From a virus: 63,663 nucleotides of DNA. The translations under genes and the position numbers were made by a program. This document shows, one piece after another, positions 44,501 to 51,778 of this stretch (positions are counted from its first letter, which is position 1; every line of letters starts with the position of its first letter). Location of the stretch: positions 1-63,663 of IMG/VR virus record IMGVR_UViG_3300021354_000008; one strand, written 5' to 3'. The notes beneath the pieces are model-generated. The model did not search any database. It worked only from the letters and a program-made list of their open reading frames with translations, and was not told the DNA's origin.

Positions 44501-46770
44501 AGAATGTAGATGATAGTGAACGTGGTGTTCCTAGAATGCTTTCTACTAAAGGAGAAGGTATGAAGAACTTACAGAATGCTTACATTCAATCTTTAGAAAA
44601 ACTTATTAGTCACCCACTTAACTTTGAAAGACTTATTAGTCCTAACTCTGCTAAGCAGTTAGAGAAATTAAGTAAAGATATTACAGATAAATTAGGCTTT
44701 GAAGGATTTGACTATCAGTCTACAGGTAATATGTTAGACAGACGTTTTATGTCTAGATTAAGACAAGCATTTGTAACTGGTAAGTATGCAATTGGTATTG
44801 CTGCTGTAAACCAAACAAACCATTCATTAAATCAAAGAGCAGATATTGTTATAGACTTTGAAGGTAGAAAAGACTTATTGAATCCTACAGATCGTCACTA
44901 CTTAAAAGATGGTAAGATCAAGTTTGAAAAGTTCAATACACTAAATGGATTACCTTCATTATCAATGATTAAGAATGCTGATGGTGAATTCATCTCTGAC
45001 ATTCTTAGTCAGTTTATTGATGGATATGTGGATATCTCTAAGGGTCCATGGATTATGGAATTAGGTGCTACACCAAATGTAGCTTCTACATATATGTTCT
45101 TAGTTAAACTAGGAGTTCCTATTAACACTGTAGCATATTTCATGAACCAACCAATTGTTCGTGACTACTTACGTGAGTTAGAAAAGAAAGGAACTACATG
45201 GTTATTTAATGATAGTGTAGTTAAAAGAATGAATAAGAAGTATGAAGCTAAGAAATACTTCACTACTAAGATGCCTTCAGAAGAACAACTATTTGAAAAC
45301 ATTGGCAAAAAGACATTTACTCCTGTGGAGAGATCTGAGCAAAAGTTTATTCTTGGAGAGTTCTTAAAGTATGCTAAGATGGCTGAGCAGTTATTTACTG
45401 TCACTCAGGGTACCAACTTTGATACATCTTCTTTTAATGATCCATTCTTAATCACTAAGAAGATGGCACAGTTAGATAAAGCTAGAAACACTATAATCAG
45501 TTCTGTAGATAAAATATTAGAAAACTCATTCATTGGTACACTTGGTGATAATATCATCAAACTTAGAAATGCCATAGCTGAGATATTAAAAGCTGACCAA
45601 GGTAATGTAAGAGTATTATTAAATGAAGTGCTTGCTCCTTATACAGATATGAATGACAGAGACTTTGTAAGAACATCTCAAAGAGCTGTAGCTACATTAT
45701 TTGACTGGGCTGTACAAACTAATGATCATTTAAACGAGAAGATCAAGACTGACTTATTGTCTAAAGATAATACAGCTCAGGAGATGTGGGATTTCATTAA
45801 GCCTATTGTGGCTCCTGGAAGTACACATCCATTGAAAGATAATCAAGTGGTTAAGATATTAAAGCCTCACTTTGGTGCTCCAGGTGAAGTGAATAACTTA
45901 CAGATTAGAAATAAGAATAATAAGGTGTATGATCAAAACCAAATGATCTATGCATTCAATGAATTAAAGACCTATTTAAAAAGTCATGGCAGAGAAGAAT
46001 TGTACAACAAGTTAGTAACCCTATCTGTATTACAATCTGGTTTAACAGAGTCTAATATATCATTTACTAACTTACTTCCTTACGAGGACATTAAGAGAAT
46101 GTATAATGATACATTATTTGATATACAAGCAATGAGTACGTTACCAGCATTTGCAGACTTAAATGTGTTTGAAAGAACCTTCTGGAACTACAGTGATGTA
46201 GTTGCAAACATGGCTGCAGAAGCTAGAACTGACTATTACACTGGTGAGACATTCTATAATGAGAACATGAGCTTCAGACCAGACATATACAGTGCTATCA
46301 AAGCAGGAGATCTTCCTCCATTGTTAAGACTTAGCTCTTATGATAAAGAGTCTCAAGATGATATTATTGTATACACTTGGGATACACAAGATATTACCAA
46401 GAAGCAAAAGATTGAGATGAGAAAGAATGGTGACTTCTCATACAGACAAAAAGCTTTGTTTAAAAAGGTGGGTGAGTTTAATGCAGATGGAAAAATTAAC
46501 TATATTTACAAAGCTATTAATGCATGGGGAGATGGCAAGTGGGCTAATGAGTTCTATGCTATTCCACAGAAGTCAGTGATAGATAATGGCTTTATTAAAA
46601 TAGAAGATGAACTTAAAGTAACAGATGCACAGATCATGTCTCACTTTGGTGTTATATCTAAAGAAGAAGTAGCACCTATTGAGGAAGAGAATGACTTAGA
46701 AGATGTTCCACAAATTGAAGACACAGATTGGAAAGAAGAAGATAATAATGATACCTGCAATCCTTTTTAA
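35599..46770 (+). CDS. Giant virion RNA polymerase polyprotein with degenerate zincin domain, 3723 aa
   Basis: In phage phi14:2 a single-chain virion RNA polymerase, related to RNA-interference polymerases, is injected and reads early genes. Here the catalytic loop DFDID is at residues 2957-2961, after GS and before KLSIYL. Upstream is the family block RIPTQ (2918-2922), and FLPK and VIPSALV lead into the loop. At 1610-1614 lies HEVFE in a zincin-like context (VYHEVFEAVWKMF), with AEEFREH (1664-1670) supplying the usual third ligand, but the second His of HExxH is Glu. The N-terminal ~500 residues have several hydrophobic Gly/Ala segments (LGFSAGAAITGFAASAG, NILLGGLSGALMTSGF) as in injected virion proteins. 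The 11-kb frame is intact; the chain may be cleaved into parts. Confidence 0.88.
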   Translation: MAGTDLYPIKENIQPNLPSLPVGSTLPMTPFVASEQRKDDFLPPPASGLPQVAPTLTTGELYENRKFGLYDPSKTEEQYAYGQSAWDKAGNGLAKLAGTTATTLANNTVGLLYGMGAALGNQKFSSLYDNDFFKKMDDISKEMENRFPHYYTTAEQKDPLALSSVFTGNFFWDKIVKNLGFSAGAAITGFAASAGLEALGLSRGLVAAGKGLQALEATETAAAEGKGIAGAIQALKNPKNTLSKFGGMLEEFGTIAPGAKFSKANQLLSAYLATTGEAGMESYQNKHQFIDNAKKVWRDEHGGQDPTGDDLQKIEDYAAQVGNWSFALNTALLTGTEYIQLPKIFGSTYSGEKRTLNNLIFKDWLWKSGLPEKGFGKFLYQAKNVGSLFFNTAEAFEEGAQFAIQEGTNKFFDKKYRNNEQTNFWNSLGGIVSPMQEGVIGYGLKQAVTTDQGLENILLGGLSGALMTSGFIGTKTNEKGNIRPAIFETGKIGERGLTGYGGEQGKFFEESVKALNSAKFSDLVDSINRGLTLSAEQETSLRKGDILQSKDLETDYMLNYLLPRVKYGGHDIFNTEINDARERAATDDGFRGLQEQGIANENDTREAFLKRLDNIHNMATQVNENYNKFKTSYAGVVKTNEKGEPILDADGKIQRKYDDKTIDKMVYTVSKIFDYNNRIPGLVGTLSTKGIQSDELLAETTLTGKPSVEKTKEALKAINELDVTDDIKDELKTNLQDALELTMRRNNFIREFNQIKQDPSSFEEGKEEGVTTAKIKQTEVVNGKNKVVSKDVEVGKDYTLADPLARTGNTLSVNPTISVLSKTLNGEYEVKLPDGSRTFLSPNQFEQYQISEATQDTNTIASILDKAIDKVLAKDKYSDLEKPEENKLDYVNSLNNSELLNDIQKEFAAASKAYIAQKAKETEIIRKNDLNKELIKTADELSIPTKEETGDYEVDSRKNDQQVVDSSTPATQKYNKDVPLADHHVRANQFGANFYALPGNENFRGVVVTSANEAQIGLPGLTQWLKEKGTNAEDIDPTQTIVMVVMGTDPITGGRFFVGVDGQKLDTPTLENTIYQVFPKTLSWSNGDSMFRDANASEDREKTIEAYTADYNKWRDATLKSPTSNLYQIQASFGNPEYVGELNAAGDFVRDYNARTSVEQAGLISEKSLRTKRVIGVPTSDDAQTSPNGSSTITNAKGLPILYASNGLVRLDNRQFTGEEASTMFDVIQKLADNLFNDGDLQSGESQMLYNWLKSVVYWGTPTDPQGNRKPAGYSSVFFENMKLKIGKEEKEFSIQPSDLAQNKNEIIAELSKLYHNVNSSLVKGTQEKPWNAPYTEIVSIKGGKIETRDWQNYQSYLLSNTDPQGNFRESFPLATQIRPVKNAEDTNRKGIYFTLIDKNANTSDEVKEVKPSKVSPAAPVEAGQITITMPNLGEASYTIDTAKYQATAGKEGVTLSVPEATVKTILDRLIASSKSPITEESSNEEKTAAVNAIVSSFVVKDIEKDLAALESEAPAAIASSLQDKINQKRKQGSSNRDSDYRLQIIDNFKKFETEDWKQIEKWLAKNFPNLPIYRVKNMIQATGGRQAWGMLQDGGIYLYTNAEVGTVYHEVFEAVWKMFATPEERAAVTAEFRNRKGSYTDKFTGRDIKYSEATDQDIKEQLAEEFREHMLGKQAKESKSLISRLFSQLYDFIKAFFVGDNAQENTDRLFKNIGTGYYATYSPGLAGLSYAKNGIIDIEDAIGGANAEFSLTAFTGSQINDLMQHMTYTTVKDLFETGEGLFNITAAKTKKSELYESLLDNLGDMVAGNIFQLEETPDEQITPESRAAQIESNNVLYKNILDNWNSLQAKHEEYLKSYSIQFDENDEASFSDLDKGKDTPYGDPTKIDSMKKANSAIKLLLATLPVLNENGKNKLSSIGGYTLLPMSETFMGVMNNVHSSRNITEMMSRIKAMSVQDPKYTKLYNRLTKMKSIDELNTEADLQMLASMWRTFKKQAPVVKNVYILENGDVQVGDANFSTAARQTQADFIEDIKGSINDGSKYFVYNPVKNVYYGREGSIEIPTLENLKAQVNFLKELGIDFDYDTLSKMPEKALFSRAVNGIRQSIAQAKQIVTFSGKTLSIDKRLRQLAEIKTKMDNPEFSSTFYNVNGEMTQTFIGTNAASDLYDALSQIKNINELKDTQYSYLLTDSFTKNSTILWAMFDKVSGDRIEGNQDEEFDNKDLLHVAYAGGVVDEKTGNQKQSSKLNYKNRLLQEINMNTEGWYLNLIPGDASIEWMLFMGNRISKDDVSVNYNAVHNIFKGYFIDEFNLAREKRTIVKGEDRSNTDLRFFKSILGKELHDQFVAEEKEVFTPEEIYNDNKAVIDQAVTDFILKERAILKQSLIDYGLLRSFDNGYTTKGLTFGKELMKENELNRHLDMLSANYAINNIELHKVLYSDPYQYSDELKRIKSFSSPRQSIIADSVEMNTALDNVWNRNFKKGELGHTDFNIDHFKTITIEDIIATIDLPKYGTWEETDGAGMITFSAHRNFKIRAGEWDAEQEKQYEFDIKFEKAVKKGASAKNLAKMMLDNPNIQRTYTPSKPIVSGNKANGKLYNDIVLDKFALFPLSFRVLYELNPESNAIKLYNKMQEEGIDYAVYKSGRKVGAEKLSPLYNKDSSFNEAAFEGIVNVPFAIMSVQSEVPSKDDNDVTRGSQMTKLVTLDYMAAGMPIDFMNDEKDFGARYEAWSKLDTEEKKEAASELYKEIKNNQTLLGKMIEKGFQNLLKTLDIKEVAEGYKIGDIKKVADALKKELTKREINDNILEALAGLKKGDVVIEATPAYQQIRNVLYSIADREVISPKISGGMKVQIPSTLLESERIKAENGAYTSDVLKFYEDADGQRVCEIMVARWFDSDLSDEELIEKLNGSGVLDGVAFRIPTQKQNSIDVFRIAKFLPKDFKDSVVIPSALVKKVGSDFDIDKLSIYLKNVDDSERGVPRMLSTKGEGMKNLQNAYIQSLEKLISHPLNFERLISPNSAKQLEKLSKDITDKLGFEGFDYQSTGNMLDRRFMSRLRQAFVTGKYAIGIAAVNQTNHSLNQRADIVIDFEGRKDLLNPTDRHYLKDGKIKFEKFNTLNGLPSLSMIKNADGEFISDILSQFIDGYVDISKGPWIMELGATPNVASTYMFLVKLGVPINTVAYFMNQPIVRDYLRELEKKGTTWLFNDSVVKRMNKKYEAKKYFTTKMPSEEQLFENIGKKTFTPVERSEQKFILGEFLKYAKMAEQLFTVTQGTNFDTSSFNDPFLITKKMAQLDKARNTIISSVDKILENSFIGTLGDNIIKLRNAIAEILKADQGNVRVLLNEVLAPYTDMNDRDFVRTSQRAVATLFDWAVQTNDHLNEKIKTDLLSKDNTAQEMWDFIKPIVAPGSTHPLKDNQVVKILKPHFGAPGEVNNLQIRNKNNKVYDQNQMIYAFNELKTYLKSHGREELYNKLVTLSVLQSGLTESNISFTNLLPYEDIKRMYNDTLFDIQAMSTLPAFADLNVFERTFWNYSDVVANMAAEARTDYYTGETFYNENMSFRPDIYSAIKAGDLPPLLRLSSYDKESQDDIIVYTWDTQDITKKQKIEMRKNGDFSYRQKALFKKVGEFNADGKINYIYKAINAWGDGKWANEFYAIPQKSVIDNGFIKIEDELKVTDAQIMSHFGVISKEEVAPIEEENDLEDVPQIEDTDWKEEDNNDTCNPF

Positions 46771-46772
46771 AT

Positions 46773-49700
46773 ATGAGTAATTGTAACGATAAGAAAAAGT
46801 TTAGAACAGCAGAAGCTTCTACAAAATCCCAGTTAAGAACTAATGGATTGATAGATAACTTCTTAAACATTCTAAAACAAAATGAGTTTAGAAAAAAGAA
46901 CAAAGAACTTACTGACTATGCCAAAAGTAAATATGGTGTAGATCAAGGTATGTTGTTTTCTGAAAGAACTGTTTATAGTGCAGGGAATGAATATTATCAA
47001 GCTGTAGCTAATAAGCCAGCGTTTAAAGCTATTGATGAAGCTAAAGGAGTTAACTATCAATTAGAATCAGTTCCTGCATCCAAAGCATCTGATGCTACTA
47101 TTAATTTAATGAAAGAAGCTGGTAAGCAAATGGGTATTGACTTTCAAGACCTAGCTGACTATGCTGAGAAATATGATGTAGATACTAATGGTGTAAATGG
47201 TGTGGCTGACTTAACTAGAGGAGTAATAGCTATTGCTCTTGGTAAAGAGAATGCAGCTCTGACAGAAGAAACTGTTCATATTGCCACAGCAATTATAGAA
47301 CAGGTTAATCCTGCTTTGATGACAAAGTTGATTTCTGAGATAGGTAAATACAAAATGTATAAACAAGTCTTTGATCAATATAGTGTAGATCCTAGATACC
47401 AAACCTCTGATGGCAAACCTAATATTCGTAAGATAAAGAAAGAAGCTGTAGATAAGTTAATTACAGAACACATTGTAAATCAAACAGAAGGAAACACAGA
47501 GTTTCCAGAACTAAGAGAACAGAATGAAAGAAACTTAGCTCAAAGACTTTGGGATGCTATATTAGATTTTGTCAAAGGTCTATACAATAAAAGTAAGGTG
47601 GATATCTTTGCTGATACAGCTGCACAAATTGCAGCAGGTGAGACTGGTGGCACTGTAGCTGATATTACAGAAGGTGGTATTTATTTACAGAAGACTAATG
47701 AAGCTGTAGATAAAATATATGATAAGATTACTGATATAGATAATCGTATGATATTAGTACCAGAAACTGCTACAGATAAAAGACACTATAAACTTGATGG
47801 TGAAAAAGTTGCAGTGAGTGTAACTGAAAAGATAAAGAGTAAAAATAAGAATGAACGTACAGACTTTCAGAAGTCTCAGGATGTTCAAATGCAACAATGG
47901 GGATTAGCTGGCCATGGCTTTGCTGAGAATGTTTTAATTAATGATTTGATTGACAAAGATGGTTATGCTAGAAAAGACTTTGGCAACACAAAAATTAGCT
48001 CTCCATTAAATTCCACTATACAAAATTCTGTAAGAAGCTATCTAGAAGAACTAGTTAGATCTTATCCAGAAGGAACAAGATTTCTTGTAGAAAGAAAAGT
48101 GGTTAATGATAAGGTAAAAGGAATGATAGGTTCCACAGTGGATTTGATTGCCATAGCACCAGATGAAAAAACAGGTGTGAAGGTAGACATATATGACTGG
48201 AAGTTTACCAACTTTGATAAGTCTCTTAATGAAGATATTCCATTCTACAAACAAGATGAATGGAAGTTACAAATGGGTGAGTATTCTAAGATATTATTCA
48301 ACTATGGATTGAATCCTAATCAGTTGAGACGTGCTAGAATGATTCCTTTTGTAGCTACATATAGGAATGCTATACCAGGAGATAATAAAAGTAAACTCAT
48401 CTTATCAGGACTTGAGGTGGGTAAGTTTGATAACTTAAAAGAAACAAAGCTTTATCTATTACCAGTAGCTATTGATACAGAATCTACAGGAGATAAGAAG
48501 ACAGATGAGTTAGTTAAATCTTTGAGAGCACAATGGCAAAAGCTTTACAAAAGACCTACTAGTCCTGAAGAAAGATTTGCTAAGAACATCAGATTAAATG
48601 AGCTTTCTAAAGCCATTCGTTTCTTACACATGAAACTGGACTTTGCTCCATTATATAATATTGGTAAAAGTTTCTTAGAGAGTGCCAAGCAGACAATGTC
48701 TGACTTTGAAAACATTGACTATTCTAAGCTAAGTCAAAAAGAGATTGCTGATAAACTAGGAGACCTTCTTGACTTTAAAAACAGTGCTGAGAAGTTTACA
48801 AAAGCAGATGAAATTTATTTAGCATCCTTAGATAAAGAAAATCTAAATGAAGAAGAGAAGACTGTATTAAAAGGATTAGAAAGTATATCTAACTCTACAG
48901 AAAGAATGTTATTGAAAATCAATGAGTTACAAAAAGACTTTGTTATTCAATATGCATTAAAAGAAGGAGCTACAACAGAAGCAGCAAAAGAAAGATTCTT
49001 AGATGCTGAAAAAGAAATAGACTTCCTATCTAAAACATTCTTAGAAGGATCTAAATTATCTCCTAGAATTATTAAGCTTGCTTCTAATACAATTATAAAT
49101 GCTAGAAGTTTAGTAGATATCCAAGTGTCTAAGCAAGTTAAAAAGTTTGAACCTTTATTATTAGCTTTAGAAAAAGAAGCTGCTGCTAAAGGAGTGACAG
49201 GCTTTGATCTTATTGGTAAAGTGGATGGAGATACATTAAAACTAATCAAGAAGATTGATAAAGACTTTTGGAATGATTTGTCTAAAGCTAAAACTAATAA
49301 GAATAAAAGATTCATATTAGACAATATAGATATTGCAAAGTACAACAAGTTAGCAAAAGAAGCTATTGATAATGGTATTGCAGAATTAGAAAAGGTACAG
49401 TTTGCTGCCAATCCTGTTAAAGATAAAGAGATTAGAGAGTTCAGAATCAAGAAGTTAAAAGATTCATTAGATATTAATAGAGATACATTTAATGGGTATC
49501 AAGGATATCAATTTGCTTATCTATTCAATCAAGCAATGAATGAAGAAGACCATTTATCTAAGGAGTATAAAGAAATGGCTAAGAGTAAGGCTGCTTTAGA
49601 TATGTGGAATTTCTTTACAGAATTAAATGAAAAAGGTAAAGAGCTGGGCTATCTAGAACAGAAGGGTCTTTCTTTCTTCCCATTAGTTGAAGCTACAATG

Positions 49701-51629
49701 CTTGATAAGTTATCTCAAACAACAGACAAAGCTGCACAAGCTAAAGACATGTTTAAAGATTTCTACACTATAAAAGAACAAGAGAAACAAAACTATTCTA
49801 AACTAGATCCTGAAACTAATAAGGTTAAAAAGCAAATTCCTAAATACTTTACTAGAACAGAAAAAGATGTCACTCAACTATCTAGAGACTTAACCAAGGT
49901 AGGACCATTGTGGATCAAAGCTTTATTACAATATGAAAGTGCTAAGAACATGGAGAACATGTTACTTACTATGCATGCTGTGGAGAAAGCTAAAGGTCAT
50001 ATCATCACTGAAAAGGATGAAATTGTTTGGGAAGGTGGAGCACCTAAAGTGGATTTAGGTTCTAATAAGAATGCTGATACCTTACAGATAATTGCTGATG
50101 ATGCCTTATATGGATTAAGTGAAGACTTAAGTTCTATTGGTAATATTGGATTGGGTAAGTTAACTAATAGTGAAGAGAAAAAGCTTGCTACTAAGAAGAT
50201 ATTAAACAATGCCAACAAGCTTACACAATCATTAGCTGTAGGTTTAAAAGCATTAATTGCTATTCCTAACTACTTTGGTCAACACTTCCAAGCATTTATT
50301 AATGCTGGTAACTTATACAAGTTTAGTGACTATGAAAAGAATCATTTAAATATGTTTGTTCCTGGAGGATTAACCACAGAAGACAAAGCTTTAATTGATT
50401 TGTTTGTTCCTTTAAATGAAGACATTGCTAAAGAGAAACAAAGAGAATTGGCTAAGAAGCAGGGATATGTTAAAGCATTAAGTGCTTGGTCAGTTGCTGA
50501 TGTAACCATGGTTACTAACTATCTTCCAGAAAAGATATTACAATTAACTAATGCTAAAACCATGAATGACAATTACATGGTAGAGAATGGCAATATTGTA
50601 AACATTAGACAATATTTAAAAGCTCAAGACAGACAAACCAAATATCAAATGTCTGTAGCAGATAGACGTGCTCTAGAAAATAGTTTTGAGGATAGAGTGA
50701 AAGAGTTACAGGAAACAAGATCCCTACCTAAGATAGTTAAAGTGACAGATGATGAAGTGACTATTCCTGGAGTATCTGATGAAGAACTAGCTAAGTATCG
50801 TACCAAGGTGGTTGAATATGGTAGAAACTTAAGTGGTCAAATGAGTCAAGATAACAAAGCTGAATACAGAAGAGATTCTTTACTTAAGTCATTCATGATG
50901 TTTAAGAACTGGATTCCTAAACAAGTGGGATTACGTACATTAGATATTCAAAAGAATATGGAACTTGATGAGTGGGAGTATGGTAGAACTAGATTGTTTG
51001 TAAAGACTTGGGCTCATTTAGGACTTACAGGTATTAATAAAATGAGAGACATCCTTCAAGGAAACGAACAAGGGTTAGCTATCATGGATGAAATACTTCA
51101 AGCTAAGAAACAAGAATACTATAATAAAACAGGACAGGAGTTAAATATTACACAAGAGGAGTTTTATGATATGATGAGGAGAGAACTATCTAATCAAATG
51201 AAAGAACTTGGACTTCTGTTTGGATTAATGGCTCTTGTATTAGCTGCCAAAGCTGCTGTTCCTCCAGATGATGCTGATGCACTCACTAAGAATAAATATA
51301 AGTTCTGGGCTAAGGCTATTAATAAAATATCTGATGAGCTTGCGTTCTATTATAACCCTATGTCATTTGAACAAATGACTAAAGGATCTGTACTTCCAGC
51401 TATGGGAATTCTTGTAAAAGCAGAAAGAGCTGTAGGTGCCTTGGGCAAAGAAGCATATGGATATGCTACAGGTGATGAAAAGCTACAAGAGAAAGCTCAT
51501 CCTGTTAAATACTTCTTAGATCTTATTCCAGGACCTGCTCAATTTGATCAAGAGATACTTCCTCTTATAGATCCTGAGCTAGCTAAAGAAATGGGCATCA
51601 AAGTAAGTTCTCAAGCTAGACAACAATAG
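46773..51629 (+). CDS. Giant virion protein with PD-(D/E)XK nuclease domain and degenerate zincin-like part, 1618 aa
   Basis: Residues about 370-500 look like a RecB/Cas4-type nuclease: HGFAEN (HxxxE), FLVERKV, GSTVDLI with D457, and DIYDWKF with D475 and K477. Near the N-terminus LTEETVHIATAII (EETVH at 165-169) followed by LITEHIVNQ and RLWDAILDFVKGLYNK runs parallel to the zincin-like part of the polymerase protein, but the first His of HExxH is Glu. The rest is long and helical. Near residue 1,490 there is a hydrophobic stretch (LGLLFGLMALVLAAKAAVP). It starts two bases after the polymerase gene and ends at a terminator. It is probably injected and may process phage or host DNA. Confidence 0.78.
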   Translation: MSNCNDKKKFRTAEASTKSQLRTNGLIDNFLNILKQNEFRKKNKELTDYAKSKYGVDQGMLFSERTVYSAGNEYYQAVANKPAFKAIDEAKGVNYQLESVPASKASDATINLMKEAGKQMGIDFQDLADYAEKYDVDTNGVNGVADLTRGVIAIALGKENAALTEETVHIATAIIEQVNPALMTKLISEIGKYKMYKQVFDQYSVDPRYQTSDGKPNIRKIKKEAVDKLITEHIVNQTEGNTEFPELREQNERNLAQRLWDAILDFVKGLYNKSKVDIFADTAAQIAAGETGGTVADITEGGIYLQKTNEAVDKIYDKITDIDNRMILVPETATDKRHYKLDGEKVAVSVTEKIKSKNKNERTDFQKSQDVQMQQWGLAGHGFAENVLINDLIDKDGYARKDFGNTKISSPLNSTIQNSVRSYLEELVRSYPEGTRFLVERKVVNDKVKGMIGSTVDLIAIAPDEKTGVKVDIYDWKFTNFDKSLNEDIPFYKQDEWKLQMGEYSKILFNYGLNPNQLRRARMIPFVATYRNAIPGDNKSKLILSGLEVGKFDNLKETKLYLLPVAIDTESTGDKKTDELVKSLRAQWQKLYKRPTSPEERFAKNIRLNELSKAIRFLHMKLDFAPLYNIGKSFLESAKQTMSDFENIDYSKLSQKEIADKLGDLLDFKNSAEKFTKADEIYLASLDKENLNEEEKTVLKGLESISNSTERMLLKINELQKDFVIQYALKEGATTEAAKERFLDAEKEIDFLSKTFLEGSKLSPRIIKLASNTIINARSLVDIQVSKQVKKFEPLLLALEKEAAAKGVTGFDLIGKVDGDTLKLIKKIDKDFWNDLSKAKTNKNKRFILDNIDIAKYNKLAKEAIDNGIAELEKVQFAANPVKDKEIREFRIKKLKDSLDINRDTFNGYQGYQFAYLFNQAMNEEDHLSKEYKEMAKSKAALDMWNFFTELNEKGKELGYLEQKGLSFFPLVEATMLDKLSQTTDKAAQAKDMFKDFYTIKEQEKQNYSKLDPETNKVKKQIPKYFTRTEKDVTQLSRDLTKVGPLWIKALLQYESAKNMENMLLTMHAVEKAKGHIITEKDEIVWEGGAPKVDLGSNKNADTLQIIADDALYGLSEDLSSIGNIGLGKLTNSEEKKLATKKILNNANKLTQSLAVGLKALIAIPNYFGQHFQAFINAGNLYKFSDYEKNHLNMFVPGGLTTEDKALIDLFVPLNEDIAKEKQRELAKKQGYVKALSAWSVADVTMVTNYLPEKILQLTNAKTMNDNYMVENGNIVNIRQYLKAQDRQTKYQMSVADRRALENSFEDRVKELQETRSLPKIVKVTDDEVTIPGVSDEELAKYRTKVVEYGRNLSGQMSQDNKAEYRRDSLLKSFMMFKNWIPKQVGLRTLDIQKNMELDEWEYGRTRLFVKTWAHLGLTGINKMRDILQGNEQGLAIMDEILQAKKQEYYNKTGQELNITQEEFYDMMRRELSNQMKELGLLFGLMALVLAAKAAVPPDDADALTKNKYKFWAKAINKISDELAFYYNPMSFEQMTKGSVLPAMGILVKAERAVGALGKEAYGYATGDEKLQEKAHPVKYFLDLIPGPAQFDQEILPLIDPELAKEMGIKVSSQARQQ

Positions 51630-51638
51630 TCATAAAGA

Positions 51639-51669
51639 ATGCTATATTATGTAGCATACTTTTTTTTAA
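51639..51669 (+). terminator. Rho-independent terminator after the cargo block
   Basis: ATGCTA (51639-51644) pairs with TAGCAT (51652-51657), followed by a run of nine T. Confidence 0.8.
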
Positions 51670-51673
51670 CACA

Positions 51674-51702
51674 TTGAAATTAAATAATTTTACCTATTTT
51701 TG
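51674..51702 (+). promoter_or_regulatory. Bacteroidota-type promoter for the fibre genes
   Basis: TTG (51674-51676), 18 bases, then TATTTTTG (51695-51702), a full match to TAnnTTTG. It follows the terminator directly and precedes the first collagen-like gene by 77 bases. Confidence 0.6.
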
Positions 51703-51778
51703 TACCTTAGGCAATCAGTATATAAGTATTGAGATACCTAATTGTATATCAATACATTACACATAATACGATATTACT

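Noticed and set aside
35599-51629. Alternative genetic code with TAG read as Gln
   Set aside because: Very long frames contain no in-frame TAG, TAG and TGA both end genes at sensible places, and gene starts follow at once. Standard code explains everything.
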